From: Nitrospirota bacterium
Lineage (GTDB): Bacteria > Nitrospirota > UBA9217
DNA length: 64,000 bases
Direction of reading: 5' to 3'
NCBI GenBank assembly: GCA_020052615.1
Contig: JAGVOT010000017.1
Coordinates: 1-64,000 of the forward strand
Positions 45,277 through 54,848 of the stretch are shown piece after piece; position 1 is the stretch's first letter; each line of letters starts with the position of its first letter. The notes beneath the pieces were generated by a model. That model saw only the letters and a program-made list of their open reading frames with translations, ran no database searches and was not told where the DNA came from. Made by a program: the position numbers and the translations under genes.

Positions 45277-45516
45277 CAACCTGACGCGGAGACGGGGTGA
45301 CATGGGGACGCGGGGAAACGTCAACAGCTGCAATGCGAATGACTTCTTGTACTTCGTATTTCATCCGTGCCATTCGTGTCATTCATGTTAATGATTTTTC
45401 GTCGTTCCTTCTGTATCTATAGTCTTTATCTGTGTTGATCTGTGCTTCCATGGTTGTGAAGTAAATCATACCGTGTACATCCGTGGTTACTTATTTTTGC
45501 ATTGTGAGGTTTTGAA
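45277..45516. other. Gap with dispersed-repeat sequence before scpB
   Basis: About 240 bp carrying a GACGCGGAGACGGGG-type string, an ATTCGTGTCATTCATG-type string and an A/T-rich stretch. No gene seen. Any promoter for scpB should be here but none is convincing. Confidence 0.4.
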
Positions 45517-46188
45517 TTGGACGATCAGCAATTGAAATCAGCGATCGAGGCGCTCCTGTTCATCGGCGGGGGCACGCTGTCCGTGGAACGGCTCAAAGGC
45601 ATCTTCGAGGACGCCTCGAAGGAGCAGATCGAGGCGCAGCTCCAGACGCTCAAAGAGGAATACACAGCGCGCGGGGCCGGCGTCATGCTGGCCGAAGTGG
45701 CCAACGGCTGGCAGCTGGCCACCTGCCCCGAGCAGGCGTCCTGGGTGAGAAAGTTCAAGACCGTCAAGGTAACGACGCGGCTTTCGCGGCCGGCGCTCGA
45801 GACCCTTGCCATCATCGCCTACAAGCAGCCGGTTACCCGGCCGGAGATCGAGGCCATCCGCGGCGTGAACATCGGCGGCATCGTACGGAACCTTATGGAA
45901 CGCCGGCTCGTCAAGATCGTGGGAAAGAAGGACATCGCCGGAAGGCCGATGCTCTATGGAACGTCCGTCGAATTCCTGCAGTATTTCGGATTAAAGGACC
46001 TCTCCTCCCTTCCCACGCTGAAGGAGTTCCAGGAGCTTGAAGCAGGGGAGGATGCGCTGCTGGAGCAGAGGGAAGACAACGGGGACGAAAGCGTCGCCGG
46101 GGAACCGGATCCCGCGGACGCCGGGCAGAACGAAGGAGAAGAAGCGGCGGACGAAACGGCAACGTCGGAGGCAACGAGGCAAGAATGA
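45517..46188 (+). CDS. scpB: Segregation and condensation protein B
   Basis: 223 residues from a TTG start with GAGG 7-8 nt upstream. Two winged helices: about 1-75 (LKSAIEALLFIGGGTLSVER) and about 80-160 (LETLAIIAYKQPVTRPEIEAIRGV, VKIVGKKDIAGRPMLYGTS, FLQYFGLKDLSSLP). The acidic tail of about 50 residues is not conserved. It partners ScpA in the Smc complex. Its TGA overlaps the ATG of the next gene (ATGA). Confidence 0.95.
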   Translation: MDDQQLKSAIEALLFIGGGTLSVERLKGIFEDASKEQIEAQLQTLKEEYTARGAGVMLAEVANGWQLATCPEQASWVRKFKTVKVTTRLSRPALETLAIIAYKQPVTRPEIEAIRGVNIGGIVRNLMERRLVKIVGKKDIAGRPMLYGTSVEFLQYFGLKDLSSLPTLKEFQELEAGEDALLEQREDNGDESVAGEPDPADAGQNEGEEAADETATSEATRQE

Positions 46189-47129
46189 TCGAACTCCAGG
46201 ATGCCTTGCGGAAAAAGGAGATCTGGGCCATCGGCGGCGGCAAGGGCGGGATCGGCAAAAGCCTGATCACCGGCAACATCGGCATAACGCTCGCACGCCT
46301 CAAGAAGAAGGTCCTGCTCGTGGACGCGGACCTGGGCGGCGCCAACCTCCACACGACCCTGGGCATCGGCGTTCCGGAGATGACGTTGTCGGACTTCCTG
46401 AACCGCCGCGTCGAGAACATCAACGACGTCATCATCAAGACGTCCATCCCCAACCTGAACCTCATCAGCGGCGCCCAGGACTTCCTTGACGCCGCGAACC
46501 CCAATTTCGCGCAGAAGACGCGGCTCCTCCGGCACCTTGAGACGCTGGACGCGGACTACATCCTCCTGGACCTCGGCGCCGGAACGTCGTTCAATATCCT
46601 GGATTTCTTCCTTTTCTCCGACCACGGGATCCTGGTCGTCCTTCCCGAGCCCACGGCCATCGAGAACGCATACCGGTTCATCAAGAGCGCCTTCTACCGG
46701 CGTTTCAAAAAGGTTGTAGCCAACCAGAACATCAAGGACCTCATCGACGCGGCCATGGACCAGAAGAACACCATGGGCATCCGGACGCCCTTCGATCTTA
46801 TCGAACGCGTCAAGAGCATGGAGCGGGAAGTGGGTGAGATCCTGGAGCTCGAGGTGCTCAAGTTCCGGCCCAAGCTGGTCGTCAACCAGGTGCGGACCAA
46901 GAACGACGTGCAGATCGGCTTTTCCATGAAGAGCGCCTGTCAAAAATACTTCGGCATCAACCTGGAGTACCTGGGCTACGTGGAATACGACGACTGCGTC
47001 TGGCAGTCCATCCGCAGCAAGCGTCCCCTCGTCATCGAATACCCCTACTCGCGGCCGGCGCGATGCATCGAACGGATCGTCCACAACCTGCTCCGCAAGG
47101 AACAGATGACGCTGAGCATGCTATATTAA
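46185..47129 (+). CDS. MinD/ParA-family ATPase
   Basis: 314 residues. Deviant Walker A GGGKGGIGKS (about 18-27), switch I/Walker A' LLVDADLGGANLH and Walker B ILLDLGAGTSF identify the SIMIBI P-loop family (FlhG/Mrp/MinD side). There is no C-terminal MinD amphipathic helix of the usual kind. Translationally coupled to scpB, so a role in spatial organisation of chromosome or polar complexes is plausible. Confidence 0.88.
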   Translation: MIELQDALRKKEIWAIGGGKGGIGKSLITGNIGITLARLKKKVLLVDADLGGANLHTTLGIGVPEMTLSDFLNRRVENINDVIIKTSIPNLNLISGAQDFLDAANPNFAQKTRLLRHLETLDADYILLDLGAGTSFNILDFFLFSDHGILVVLPEPTAIENAYRFIKSAFYRRFKKVVANQNIKDLIDAAMDQKNTMGIRTPFDLIERVKSMEREVGEILELEVLKFRPKLVVNQVRTKNDVQIGFSMKSACQKYFGINLEYLGYVEYDDCVWQSIRSKRPLVIEYPYSRPARCIERIVHNLLRKEQMTLSMLY

Positions 47130-47271
47130 CATCAAGCAACAAATGACAAGCATCAAATCACAAATAAGCTCCTGGCACCAAAGTTCAAGCGTTCGGGTCC
47201 CTGGAGTTAAAGGTTTGGAGCTTACGTGATATTTGTTATTTGAGATTGGGATTTCCCCGGGGTTTAAAAAG

Positions 47272-47967
47272 ATGCTCAAGAAGATCGACGACATGAACTA
47301 CTACGAGCTCCTCGAAGTGAGCTACCGGGCGACACCGCAGGAGATCCACAAGGCCTACGAGCGCGTCCGGAAGATCTACGACCCGAACTCCATCGCCCTC
47401 TACTCGCTGTTCTCTCCCGAGGAAACCGAGAAGATCCGGCAGCGCGTCGAGGACGCCTACCGCACCCTGATCTATGATGAGAACCGGCGCGACTATGACC
47501 GGACGCTGCGCGACATTCCCCCTCTCCCGGAGACGCCTCAGCCGGAACTGCGGTACCAGCAGCGCCCCCTCGCGGCCCCGCAACGGACACCCAGAATGGC
47601 AGAGCCGACCGTTCCCGCTGCGGAACCTCGCGCCGAGGAACCCCAGCAGCAGCAGGTCCCTGCTCAGCCGCCCATGCCGGCGGCCGCCCAGCCCGCTCCC
47701 GCGGACATCACCGAGTTCTCCGGGTCGGTCCTTAAGATGATGCGGGAGCAGCGCGGCCTCAGCATCAGGAGCGTGGCGGACACCACCAAGCTGAGCACCC
47801 GCTTTATCGAAGGGATCGAGGAAGAGAACTACAAGAAGCTCCCCGCCCGGCCTTACATCCGCGGCTTCCTCGTGCTCTATGCCAGGACAATCGGCTACGA
47901 ATCCGACCGCATCGTGAGCGACTACATGAAGCGCTTCGATGCGGCGATGAACCCGCCGAAGAAATAG
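47272..47967 (+). CDS. J-domain-like plus RodZ-type helix-turn-helix protein
   Basis: 231 residues. Residues about 5-75 form a J-domain-like helical hairpin (MNYYELLEVSYRATPQEIHK ... AYRTLIYDENRRDYDRTL) in which the HPD triad is replaced by YDP. A Pro/Gln linker follows (about 85-150). Residues about 155-225 are an HTH_25/RodZ-like domain (GSVLKMMREQRGLSIRSVAD, YIRGFLVLYARTIG). Unlike RodZ there is no membrane helix. The start is unsure; no strong ribosome site is present and a second ATG lies at 47293. Confidence 0.75.
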   Translation: MLKKIDDMNYYELLEVSYRATPQEIHKAYERVRKIYDPNSIALYSLFSPEETEKIRQRVEDAYRTLIYDENRRDYDRTLRDIPPLPETPQPELRYQQRPLAAPQRTPRMAEPTVPAAEPRAEEPQQQQVPAQPPMPAAAQPAPADITEFSGSVLKMMREQRGLSIRSVADTTKLSTRFIEGIEEENYKKLPARPYIRGFLVLYARTIGYESDRIVSDYMKRFDAAMNPPKK

Positions 47968-48010
47968 TGGTCAGGGGTCAGGAGCCGGAAGGGACAAGAA
48001 AAAATGAAAA

Positions 48011-48034
48011 GGCAGCCGATCGGGCTGCCTTTTT
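48011..48034 (+). terminator. Rho-independent terminator, probably bidirectional
   Basis: GGCAGCC-GATCG-GGCTGCC followed by TTTTT on the plus strand and preceded by AAAA. It ends the scp-region operon; the facing efflux operon ends at 48141. Confidence 0.85.
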
Positions 48035-48140
48035 GATATCCATCGTCGTTGCTTGCCGTAATTTGTTTCGTATCGTGATGTGCCTCTTGCCGTAATTTCT
48101 TTCCCCGTGTCGCTTAGAAGCGCCTACTTTTGGCTCCCCG

Positions 48141-51100
48141 TCACCGTGTCACCATGTCCGTCTTTCTCAGCTCCCGCTTCTTCCAGAGCAGATAGATCGC
48201 CGGGTAGATCGTGAGCTCCAGGATCTCCGAGGTGATGACGCCGCCGATCATGGGCGCCGCGATGCGCTTCATCACGTCGGCGCCGGCGCCGTGGCTGAAC
48301 ATGATCGGTATGAGTCCAGCCAGGATGACGGCCACGGTCATGAGCTTGGGCCGGATCCGCTTCACCGCGCCCTCCATGATCGCCTCCTTAAGGTCGTGCT
48401 CCGTGTTCATCCTGCCCTCTTTCTTCCACTTGTCGTGGGCCAGATCGAGGTAGAGCAGCATCACCACGCCGGTCTCGGCGTCCAGGCCCGCCAGGGCGAT
48501 GAGGCCAACCCATACCGCGATGCTCATGTTGTATCCCAGCATCCAGAGAAACCAGAAGGAGCCGACCAGCGAGAACGGCACGGCCAGCAGCACGATGACG
48601 GTCTTGACCGTGGACCGCGTATTGAGATAGAGCAGCACGAAGATGATAAGCAGCGTGAGCGGGATGACGAGCTTCAGCCGCTCATGGGTCTTCACAAGAT
48701 ATTCGTACTCGCCGCTCCACTGGAGGCGGTAGCCGGCCGGGAGCTTCACGGTCTCTGCGACCTTCTTCTGCAGCTCCTGCACGTAACTGCCCACGTCGCG
48801 GCCGGTGAAGTCTACATACACGTAATTGGCGAGCAGGCCTTCCTCGCTCTTGATCTGCGTCGGGCCCTGGACGACGGAGATGTCGGCAAGCGATCCCAAC
48901 TGAACATACGAGACGCCTTCTCCCGCTGCCGTGGACGCCCCCATGCCGCCTGAAGACGCCGCTGCCGCTCCTTCGAACGGCACCAGGATGCGTTTGATCC
49001 GGCCGATGTCGCTGCGATACTCCCTCGGATATCTGACGTTCACGGAATAGCGCTCCCTGCCCTCGACGGTCGTGGTGAGCGTCATGCCGCCCAGGGTGCT
49101 GGAAACGACGGCCTGGACGTCGTCCATTGAAAGGCCGTACCGGGCGATCTCGCCGCGGTTCGGCCGGATGTCCAGGAAGTAGCCCGTCATGAGACGCTCG
49201 GCATAGGCGCTGCGCGTGCCGCGCACCGACTTGACCGCTGCCTCCACCTCGCGGGAGACCGTGTCAAGCACCTCGAGCTTCGGTCCCAGCACCTTGACCC
49301 CCACGGGAGTGCGGATGCCCGTTGCGAGCATGTCAATCCTGGCCTTGATCGGCATGGTGAAGGAGTTCGACACGCCGGGGATCTGGACGGCGTCGTTCAG
49401 TTCGTTCTTGAGCTTGTCGGTGTCCATGCCTTCCCGCCACTCCGACTCAGGCTTGAGGGTCACGATGGTCTCGAACATCTCGACCGGCGCCGGGTCCGTG
49501 GCCGTCTCCGCGCGGCCCGCCTTGCCGAATACCTGCGCCACCTCCGGCACGGTCATCAGCAGTTTGTCCTGGATCTGGAGCAGCCGCGACGCCTCGGAGA
49601 TGCCGAGGGCCGGCACGGTGACGGGCATGTAAAAGAGCGTTCCTTCGTCCAGCGGCGGCATGAACTCCGAACCAAGCTTGATCCCCGGGATGATGTTCAC
49701 CCCGAACAGGGGAGGCACGAAGATGACCCCCGTCACGACGACAATGACGACCGCCGCGATGATGACCCCCCGGCTGAATCGCAGCGAGAAGGCCACGCGG
49801 GGCTTGTATACCCTGTTGATCGCCTTGATGATCGGGTTTTCGTCCTCGGACTTCATCTTGCCGCGCAGGAAGAGCGTCATGAGGACCGGCGTAAGCGTGA
49901 CCGCCAGGAAGGAGGCGAAGAGCATGCCGAAGGTCTTGGTATAGGCCAGGGGCTTGAACAGCCGCCCTGCCTGCGACTGGAGCGTGAAGACCGGCAGAAA
50001 ACCCACCGTGATGACCAGCAGCGCGAAGAAGAGCGACGGACCGACCTCCTGGGCCGCGTGGATGATGACGTCGACGCGGTTCCCGGGCCTGCCCGCGTGC
50101 TCCCATTCCTCGAGCTTTTTGTGGGCGTTCTCGACCATGATGATCGAGGCGTCCACCATGGCGCCGATGGCGATGGCGATGCCGCCGAGGCTCATGATGT
50201 TCGAGGTCACGCCGAGGTAGTACATGCAGATGAAGGAGATGATGATGGCGATGGGGAGCGTCAGGATGACGACCAGGGCGCTGGGCAGGTGGAACAGGAA
50301 GATGATGCAGACCACGCTGACGGCGATCGTAAGCTTCACGATCTCCTCGGTCAGCGTATGGATGGACCGCCGGATCAGGTCGCTGCGGTCATAGGTCGTC
50401 ACAAGCTTGACGCCGTCCGGCAGGGACGGAATGATGTCCCGCGCGAGCTTTTCCTTTACCCGGTCGATCACGTCCAGCACGTTCTCGCCGAAGCGGACCA
50501 CCACGATGCCGGCTGCCACTTCGCCCTTGCCGTCCAGGTCGACCAGTCCGCGCCGGATCTCGGGCCCCACCTCGATATTGGCAATGTCGCGCAGGAACAC
50601 GGGCGTTCCGCCCGGCCCGCCTCCCACGGCGATCTCCTGCAGGTCCTTGACACCCGTGATGTACCCCCGGCCGCGGACCATGTACTCCGTGCCGGACAGC
50701 TCCATGATCCGGCCTTCCACGTCGATATTGCTGTTCCTGACGGCGTCCATCACCTTCATGAGCGAGATGCCGTAGGACGCGAGCCGGTTGGGCTCCACGG
50801 TGATCTGGTACTGCCGCACGAAGCCGCCGACGCTCGCCACCTGCGACACGCCGGGAACGCTCTCGAGCGCAAGCTTGATGTTCCAGTCCTGGAGCGACCG
50901 GAGCTGGGAGAGATCGTGCTCGCCCGTCTCGTCCACCAGGGCGTAGGAAAATCCCCAGCCGAGGCTCGTTGCATCGGGGCCCAGCACCGGGTTCACGTCC
51001 GCGGGGATCTTGCTCCGCACCGACTGAAGATATTCGAGAACCCGGCTCCGGGCCCAGTAGATGTCCGTACCTTCCTCGAAGATGACATAGATGAAGGAAC

Positions 51101-51368
51101 TGCCGAGGAACGAGAAGCCCCGCACCGCCTGGACCTTGGGCGCAGCCAAAAGCGTCGAAGAGATGGGATAGGTCACCTGGTCCTCGACGAGGTTCGGGCT
51201 CCTGCCCGGCCAGTCGGTGTAGACGATCACCTGGGTGTCCGACAGGTCCGGGATGGCGTCCAGGGGGATGTGCTGAAGCGACCAAATGCCCCAGAGCGAC
51301 AGGAAGAGGACCACGAGGAACACGAAGAACCGGTTCCGTCCGCTGTATTCGATGATCCTGGAAATCAT
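48141..51368 (-). CDS. Heavy-metal efflux RND transporter, CusA/CzcA family
   Basis: 1075 residues, full length for HME-RND pumps. It is a proton-driven inner-membrane trimer that expels metal ions through the adaptor and TolC. The N-terminal segment IIEYSGRNRFFVFLVVLFL, the TM4 region MVDASIIMVENAHKKLEEWE and the TM10-11 region LAGLDAETGVVMLLYLDLAH carry the acidic relay residues of this family. HME hallmark sequences such as VYTDWPGRSPNLVEDQVTYP are present. GGAG precedes the ATG. Cu/Ag is favoured by the YtkA-like Met-rich partner upstream, but Co/Zn/Cd cannot be excluded. Confidence 0.95.
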   Translation of the reverse strand: MISRIIEYSGRNRFFVFLVVLFLSLWGIWSLQHIPLDAIPDLSDTQVIVYTDWPGRSPNLVEDQVTYPISSTLLAAPKVQAVRGFSFLGSSFIYVIFEEGTDIYWARSRVLEYLQSVRSKIPADVNPVLGPDATSLGWGFSYALVDETGEHDLSQLRSLQDWNIKLALESVPGVSQVASVGGFVRQYQITVEPNRLASYGISLMKVMDAVRNSNIDVEGRIMELSGTEYMVRGRGYITGVKDLQEIAVGGGPGGTPVFLRDIANIEVGPEIRRGLVDLDGKGEVAAGIVVVRFGENVLDVIDRVKEKLARDIIPSLPDGVKLVTTYDRSDLIRRSIHTLTEEIVKLTIAVSVVCIIFLFHLPSALVVILTLPIAIIISFICMYYLGVTSNIMSLGGIAIAIGAMVDASIIMVENAHKKLEEWEHAGRPGNRVDVIIHAAQEVGPSLFFALLVITVGFLPVFTLQSQAGRLFKPLAYTKTFGMLFASFLAVTLTPVLMTLFLRGKMKSEDENPIIKAINRVYKPRVAFSLRFSRGVIIAAVVIVVVTGVIFVPPLFGVNIIPGIKLGSEFMPPLDEGTLFYMPVTVPALGISEASRLLQIQDKLLMTVPEVAQVFGKAGRAETATDPAPVEMFETIVTLKPESEWREGMDTDKLKNELNDAVQIPGVSNSFTMPIKARIDMLATGIRTPVGVKVLGPKLEVLDTVSREVEAAVKSVRGTRSAYAERLMTGYFLDIRPNRGEIARYGLSMDDVQAVVSSTLGGMTLTTTVEGRERYSVNVRYPREYRSDIGRIKRILVPFEGAAAASSGGMGASTAAGEGVSYVQLGSLADISVVQGPTQIKSEEGLLANYVYVDFTGRDVGSYVQELQKKVAETVKLPAGYRLQWSGEYEYLVKTHERLKLVIPLTLLIIFVLLYLNTRSTVKTVIVLLAVPFSLVGSFWFLWMLGYNMSIAVWVGLIALAGLDAETGVVMLLYLDLAHDKWKKEGRMNTEHDLKEAIMEGAVKRIRPKLMTVAVILAGLIPIMFSHGAGADVMKRIAAPMIGGVITSEILELTIYPAIYLLWKKRELRKTDMVTR

Positions 51369-51377
51369 GAAAGCTCC

Positions 51378-51507
51378 AGTGCGGAGTGCGAAGTGCGAAG
51401 TGCGAGGTTAAAATACTTATGCGGTGATTTCATGTTTTTATATTATGCGCTACACTTCAGGTTCGATGTTCTGTTGTTTTTTCATTCCGCACTTCGCACT
51501 CCGCACT
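51378..51507. repeat. 20-bp perfect inverted repeat spanning the cusB-cusA intercistronic region
   Basis: AGTGCGGAGTGCGAAGTGCG at 51378-51397 is exactly inverted at 51488-51507. In the mRNA one arm covers the stop codon of the adaptor gene and the other ends just before the ribosome site of the RND gene. A related CTCCGCATTCCGCACTCC string is at 43398-43415, so this is probably a dispersed element inserted here. Confidence 0.8.
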
Positions 51508-52694
51508 TATCTGACCCCTTTGAGCTGTGCCTCCGAGTCGATGAGGAACGTGGCGGCCCGGGCGACCTTCTCGCCTTTCTTGATGCCCGACAGGACCTCG
51601 CGGTAGCCGTCTGCGCGCATACCGAGCTTCACTTCCCGCGGTTCGAAATACCCATCACCCTTGTCCACATATACGATCTGGCGGGTTCCCGTGTCGAGCA
51701 CCGCGTCGTCGGGCACGGCGAGACGGCTGCCCATGCCGACCTTGATGTCCACGTTGGCGAACATCTGCGGCTTGAGCCTGCCGCCGGGATTGGGGACCGT
51801 CATCCGGACCTTCACGGTCCGGGCATCGCCGGTCAGGGTGGGATTGACGAACTCGATCTTCGCGGAGAGCTCCTTTCCCGGCAGAACGCTCAGACTGATC
51901 CGCGCGGTCTCTCCCGGGTTGATCAGCGCCAGGTCCTGTTCGTAGAGGTCCGCGGTGATCCAGACCGTGGACAGGTCGGCGATGTCGAAGAGCTTCTCGC
52001 CTGGCATCACCCGCATGCCCTGGATCGCGCTCTTCTGGACCACCGTGCCGTCCAGGGGACTCACCAGCGTCATCGTTCGCACCGTCTTTCCGGTCTCTTC
52101 AATGCTGCGGATCTGCTCATCGGTAATGTCCCAGAGCCGCAGCCGCTCGCGCGCAGCTGCGATGATCGCTTCGGCGTCCCGGTTCAGCATGCTTACAACG
52201 GCCCCTTCCTTTGTTTCTCCGGAAGACTTGGCCCAGCGAAGGGTGCTCAGGAACTCCTGCTGCGTCGCCAGCAGCTCGGGGCTGTACACTTCGGCCAGGG
52301 GCTCTCCCTTTTTGACCTGCTTGCCCGTGTAATCGGCGTGGAGCTTTTCGATCCACGCCTCGTACTTCATGTTGACCGTGGCGAGCTTCCGCTCGTCATA
52401 CTCCACCCGTCCCACAGTCCTGATCGTCCTGCCGAGCTGGCGCGGAGCGACCGTGACGGTCTTGACGCCCATCATCTTCTGTTTATCCAGCGGGATCTCC
52501 ACCGTCGGAGCCTCGACAGCAGTCGCGGGCGCGGCCTGCTGCGCTTCTTCCTTCTGGCCCGCTGCGGGAGGAGTATGTCCCTCGTGCTGCGCCTGCACCG
52601 CGGCTGCGGGAAGGACCATCAGGACCGCGGCGAGGGTCCACGCGATGGCCGGCAGAACCCCTCTGCCCGGGTTATCTCGTTTCCTGCTGCTCAT
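51507..52694 (-). CDS. RND efflux periplasmic adaptor, CusB/CzcB family
   Basis: 395 residues. A signal peptide (LAAVLMVLPAAAVQA) precedes a short His-containing stretch (HEGHTPPA). Membrane-fusion-protein features follow: barrel-sandwich halves (VGRVEYDERKLATVNMKYEA, LVSPLDGTVVQKSAIQGMRV), a helical hairpin (VYSPELLATQQEFLSTLRWA) and the beta-barrel/MP domain (VWITADLYEQDLALINPG). It links the RND pump to the TolC-like channel. Its start overlaps the end of the outer-membrane gene by 23 bp. Confidence 0.93.
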   Translation of the reverse strand: MSSRKRDNPGRGVLPAIAWTLAAVLMVLPAAAVQAQHEGHTPPAAGQKEEAQQAAPATAVEAPTVEIPLDKQKMMGVKTVTVAPRQLGRTIRTVGRVEYDERKLATVNMKYEAWIEKLHADYTGKQVKKGEPLAEVYSPELLATQQEFLSTLRWAKSSGETKEGAVVSMLNRDAEAIIAAARERLRLWDITDEQIRSIEETGKTVRTMTLVSPLDGTVVQKSAIQGMRVMPGEKLFDIADLSTVWITADLYEQDLALINPGETARISLSVLPGKELSAKIEFVNPTLTGDARTVKVRMTVPNPGGRLKPQMFANVDIKVGMGSRLAVPDDAVLDTGTRQIVYVDKGDGYFEPREVKLGMRADGYREVLSGIKKGEKVARAATFLIDSEAQLKGVR

Positions 52695-53997
52695 GCTTTT
52701 CTCCCTGCGGCGCCGCCTGGTCGCCGGTCCCGGTCAGCGCCTCGAGCCGGGCGATCGCCTTCTCCCGCGCCGCGAACTGCGTCCAATAGGATGTCTCGAC
52801 GTCAAGAAATGCCTTCAGCCTGTTCAGCACGATGATGCCCTCGACCTTGCCGGTGCGGTAGCCCGACAGCGACAGTTCGAAATCCTGCCGGGTCTTGGGG
52901 ATCAGGCCCGTGCGATAGAGGTCCATCAACTGGTCGGCTGACCGGACCATCGAATAATTTTCCCGAACGCTCGACGCGAGCATTGTCTTGATCCCCGCGA
53001 GATCGTGGACAGCGGCCGATGACATTGCGCGGGCCGACGCCAGTGCCTGGCCCTGGCGCGACTTGTAGTACAGCGGGATGTTGAACGTGGCGGTAAGGCT
53101 CCACATATCCTCGAAGGGACCGCTCCGTGAGAACACGGTCCCGGCCAGGGTCACATCGGGATAATACTCCTTCTGTGCCATGTGGATCCCGGCCTCCGAG
53201 GCCCTGAGCATCCTTTCCCGTGATGCAACTTCGGGCGAATTCTCGAGGGCCTGCCGGACCAGTTCCTCCTCCGACGCGGGAACCGGCGCAGGATCCGGCT
53301 CAACAGGCCTGCCGAGCGGCGCGCTCTGGTCCCGCCCCACGGCCGATGTCAGCATGGCCTCGAGGGCTTTCCGCTTCTGGTCCAGCATGACCTCCCGTTC
53401 GAGGAGCATATATTTCTCGGTCTGGGCCATCAACACTTCCTGCTGCTGCCCCATGCCCGTGGCGTACCGTGCAAGCGCCGCCTCCTCGACCCTGCTGAAA
53501 AGGGAGGTCCGCTCCCGGACCAGGTCAAGGTCCTTATAGGTCAGGAACAGGTCGTAATAGAGTTCCTTCACCTTCGCCACCGCCCCGAGACGCGCGGCAC
53601 GGTGCATGGCCGCAGCCGTCTCCGCGTCCCGCTCGGCCATTTCCTCCTTCAGCGCGCGCTTGCCCGGGAACGGGAACATCTGGGAGACGGAGTACATCCA
53701 CTGGGCGCCCTCCATCTTGCCGTAGGTATACTGGTTCCACCCTTCGTTCTGATAGCCGATCATGACCATGGGATCGGGAAGACTGCCGGCCAGTTTGACC
53801 TTGGACGACGAGGATTGCCACCTGGACTCGGCTACCCAGACGTCGTGGTTGTTCTGCAGGGCCTCGCTGATGAGCGGCTGCAGTTCCAGCGTTCCGACCG
53901 CCCCATCAGCGGCAATGACCGGCGCCGCGCACAAGAGCAGCGCTGCCGTCACCATGGACAATCCCGCGCCCCCTATGATAATGTTCTTATTCCGCAT
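52672..53997 (-). CDS. TolC-family outer-membrane efflux protein (CusC/CzcC-like)
   Basis: 441 residues from ATG 53997 (MRNKNIIIGG). A signal peptide ends near APVIAA. Two OEP repeats of long helices follow (LQPLISEALQNNHDVWVAES and EELVRQALENSPEVASRERM). It forms the outer-membrane duct of the pump. A GTG at 54024 is an alternative start. Fully consistent with the CBA order of metal efflux operons. Confidence 0.92.
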   Translation of the reverse strand: MRNKNIIIGGAGLSMVTAALLLCAAPVIAADGAVGTLELQPLISEALQNNHDVWVAESRWQSSSSKVKLAGSLPDPMVMIGYQNEGWNQYTYGKMEGAQWMYSVSQMFPFPGKRALKEEMAERDAETAAAMHRAARLGAVAKVKELYYDLFLTYKDLDLVRERTSLFSRVEEAALARYATGMGQQQEVLMAQTEKYMLLEREVMLDQKRKALEAMLTSAVGRDQSAPLGRPVEPDPAPVPASEEELVRQALENSPEVASRERMLRASEAGIHMAQKEYYPDVTLAGTVFSRSGPFEDMWSLTATFNIPLYYKSRQGQALASARAMSSAAVHDLAGIKTMLASSVRENYSMVRSADQLMDLYRTGLIPKTRQDFELSLSGYRTGKVEGIIVLNRLKAFLDVETSYWTQFAAREKAIARLEALTGTGDQAAPQGEKHEQQETR

Positions 53998-54140
53998 TTC
54001 GAATCCCAAAGCAGTCCCTGACACGTGTAATTATATAGTTACCACAGAGGCACCGAGGACACAGAGGAAAGATCACGCAAAGAGCGACCTTCCTTTCTCC
54101 TCTCCGTGAACGCTGTGTTCTCTGTGGTCAGTTCCCGCAG

Positions 54141-54530
54141 CTATTTTGCGTCGATCGTGAACTTTATGTTGCCGCTCTTGCCGCCGGCGCTGATCTTGAC
54201 CACGACGTTCCAGGGCCCGGCCATGGAAAGGTTCATGACCGCTTTGTACTCGTCGCCTTTCAGCAATGCGTCAGCCTTGTAGTTCATCGGCGGCATGCCC
54301 GGCATGGCAGGCATGGAATAATCAACGATCACCTTCGCGTCCTTCACGGCCTTGCCGCCCGCGTCCTTGACCGAGACGGTCACGTTGTTGTCGCCGGTCA
54401 CCGGCGGGTTCTTGTCGATCGTTACGACCACATCGAATTCGCCCGCTTTCTTCTTCACTTCATAGTCCCTGGCATACCCCACGCCAACGCTCAGCAGTAC
54501 CGCCATTACCACCAATACCAGTTTCTTCAT
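54141..54530 (-). CDS. YtkA-like exported protein (FixH-like fold), metal-efflux associated
   Basis: 129 residues. A signal peptide ends at VGYARD. The single Ig-like YtkA domain has a Met-rich loop (SMPAMPGMPPMNY) that could bind Cu(I) and a C-terminal MAGPWNVVVKISAGGKSGN strand pair. As the first gene of the operon it may be a periplasmic copper chaperone or sensor for the pump. AAGGAGG lies 8 nt before the ATG. Confidence 0.85.
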   Translation of the reverse strand: MKKLVLVVMAVLLSVGVGYARDYEVKKKAGEFDVVVTIDKNPPVTGDNNVTVSVKDAGGKAVKDAKVIVDYSMPAMPGMPPMNYKADALLKGDEYKAVMNLSMAGPWNVVVKISAGGKSGNIKFTIDAK

Positions 54531-54796
54531 GTTCCCTGCCTCCTTCGAAAAATTGTTGTTCAGATGGTCGGATCAGGCGATCCTGATCAATCCATGCTGG
54601 TATATAGCAAGAGTCCCGCCAAAACAAGGGAACTAATTTATCGCATGTAATCAATGGGTTTATGATGGCGATGAAAAATAGTTCGGATCATAGTGAAGGG
54701 CCTCATCGAATGCCTGTAGCATTTGCTACAGTATTGGTGGGTCGCGTTTGCCGTTCCTCTGTTGGCGAGTCGGACCGCTGCATGTTCACGGGCAAT

Positions 54797-54830
54797 AAAA
54801 AAAGGAGATGCGGATATCCGCTTCTCCTTT
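54797..54830 (-). terminator. Rho-independent terminator of the Tol-Pal operon
   Basis: On the minus strand GGAGA-A-GCGGATATCCGC-A-TCTCC, a long near-perfect stem, followed by seven T. It lies 19 nt past the cpoB stop. Confidence 0.9.
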
Positions 54831-54848
54831 TGCTGGTAACGATATGCC

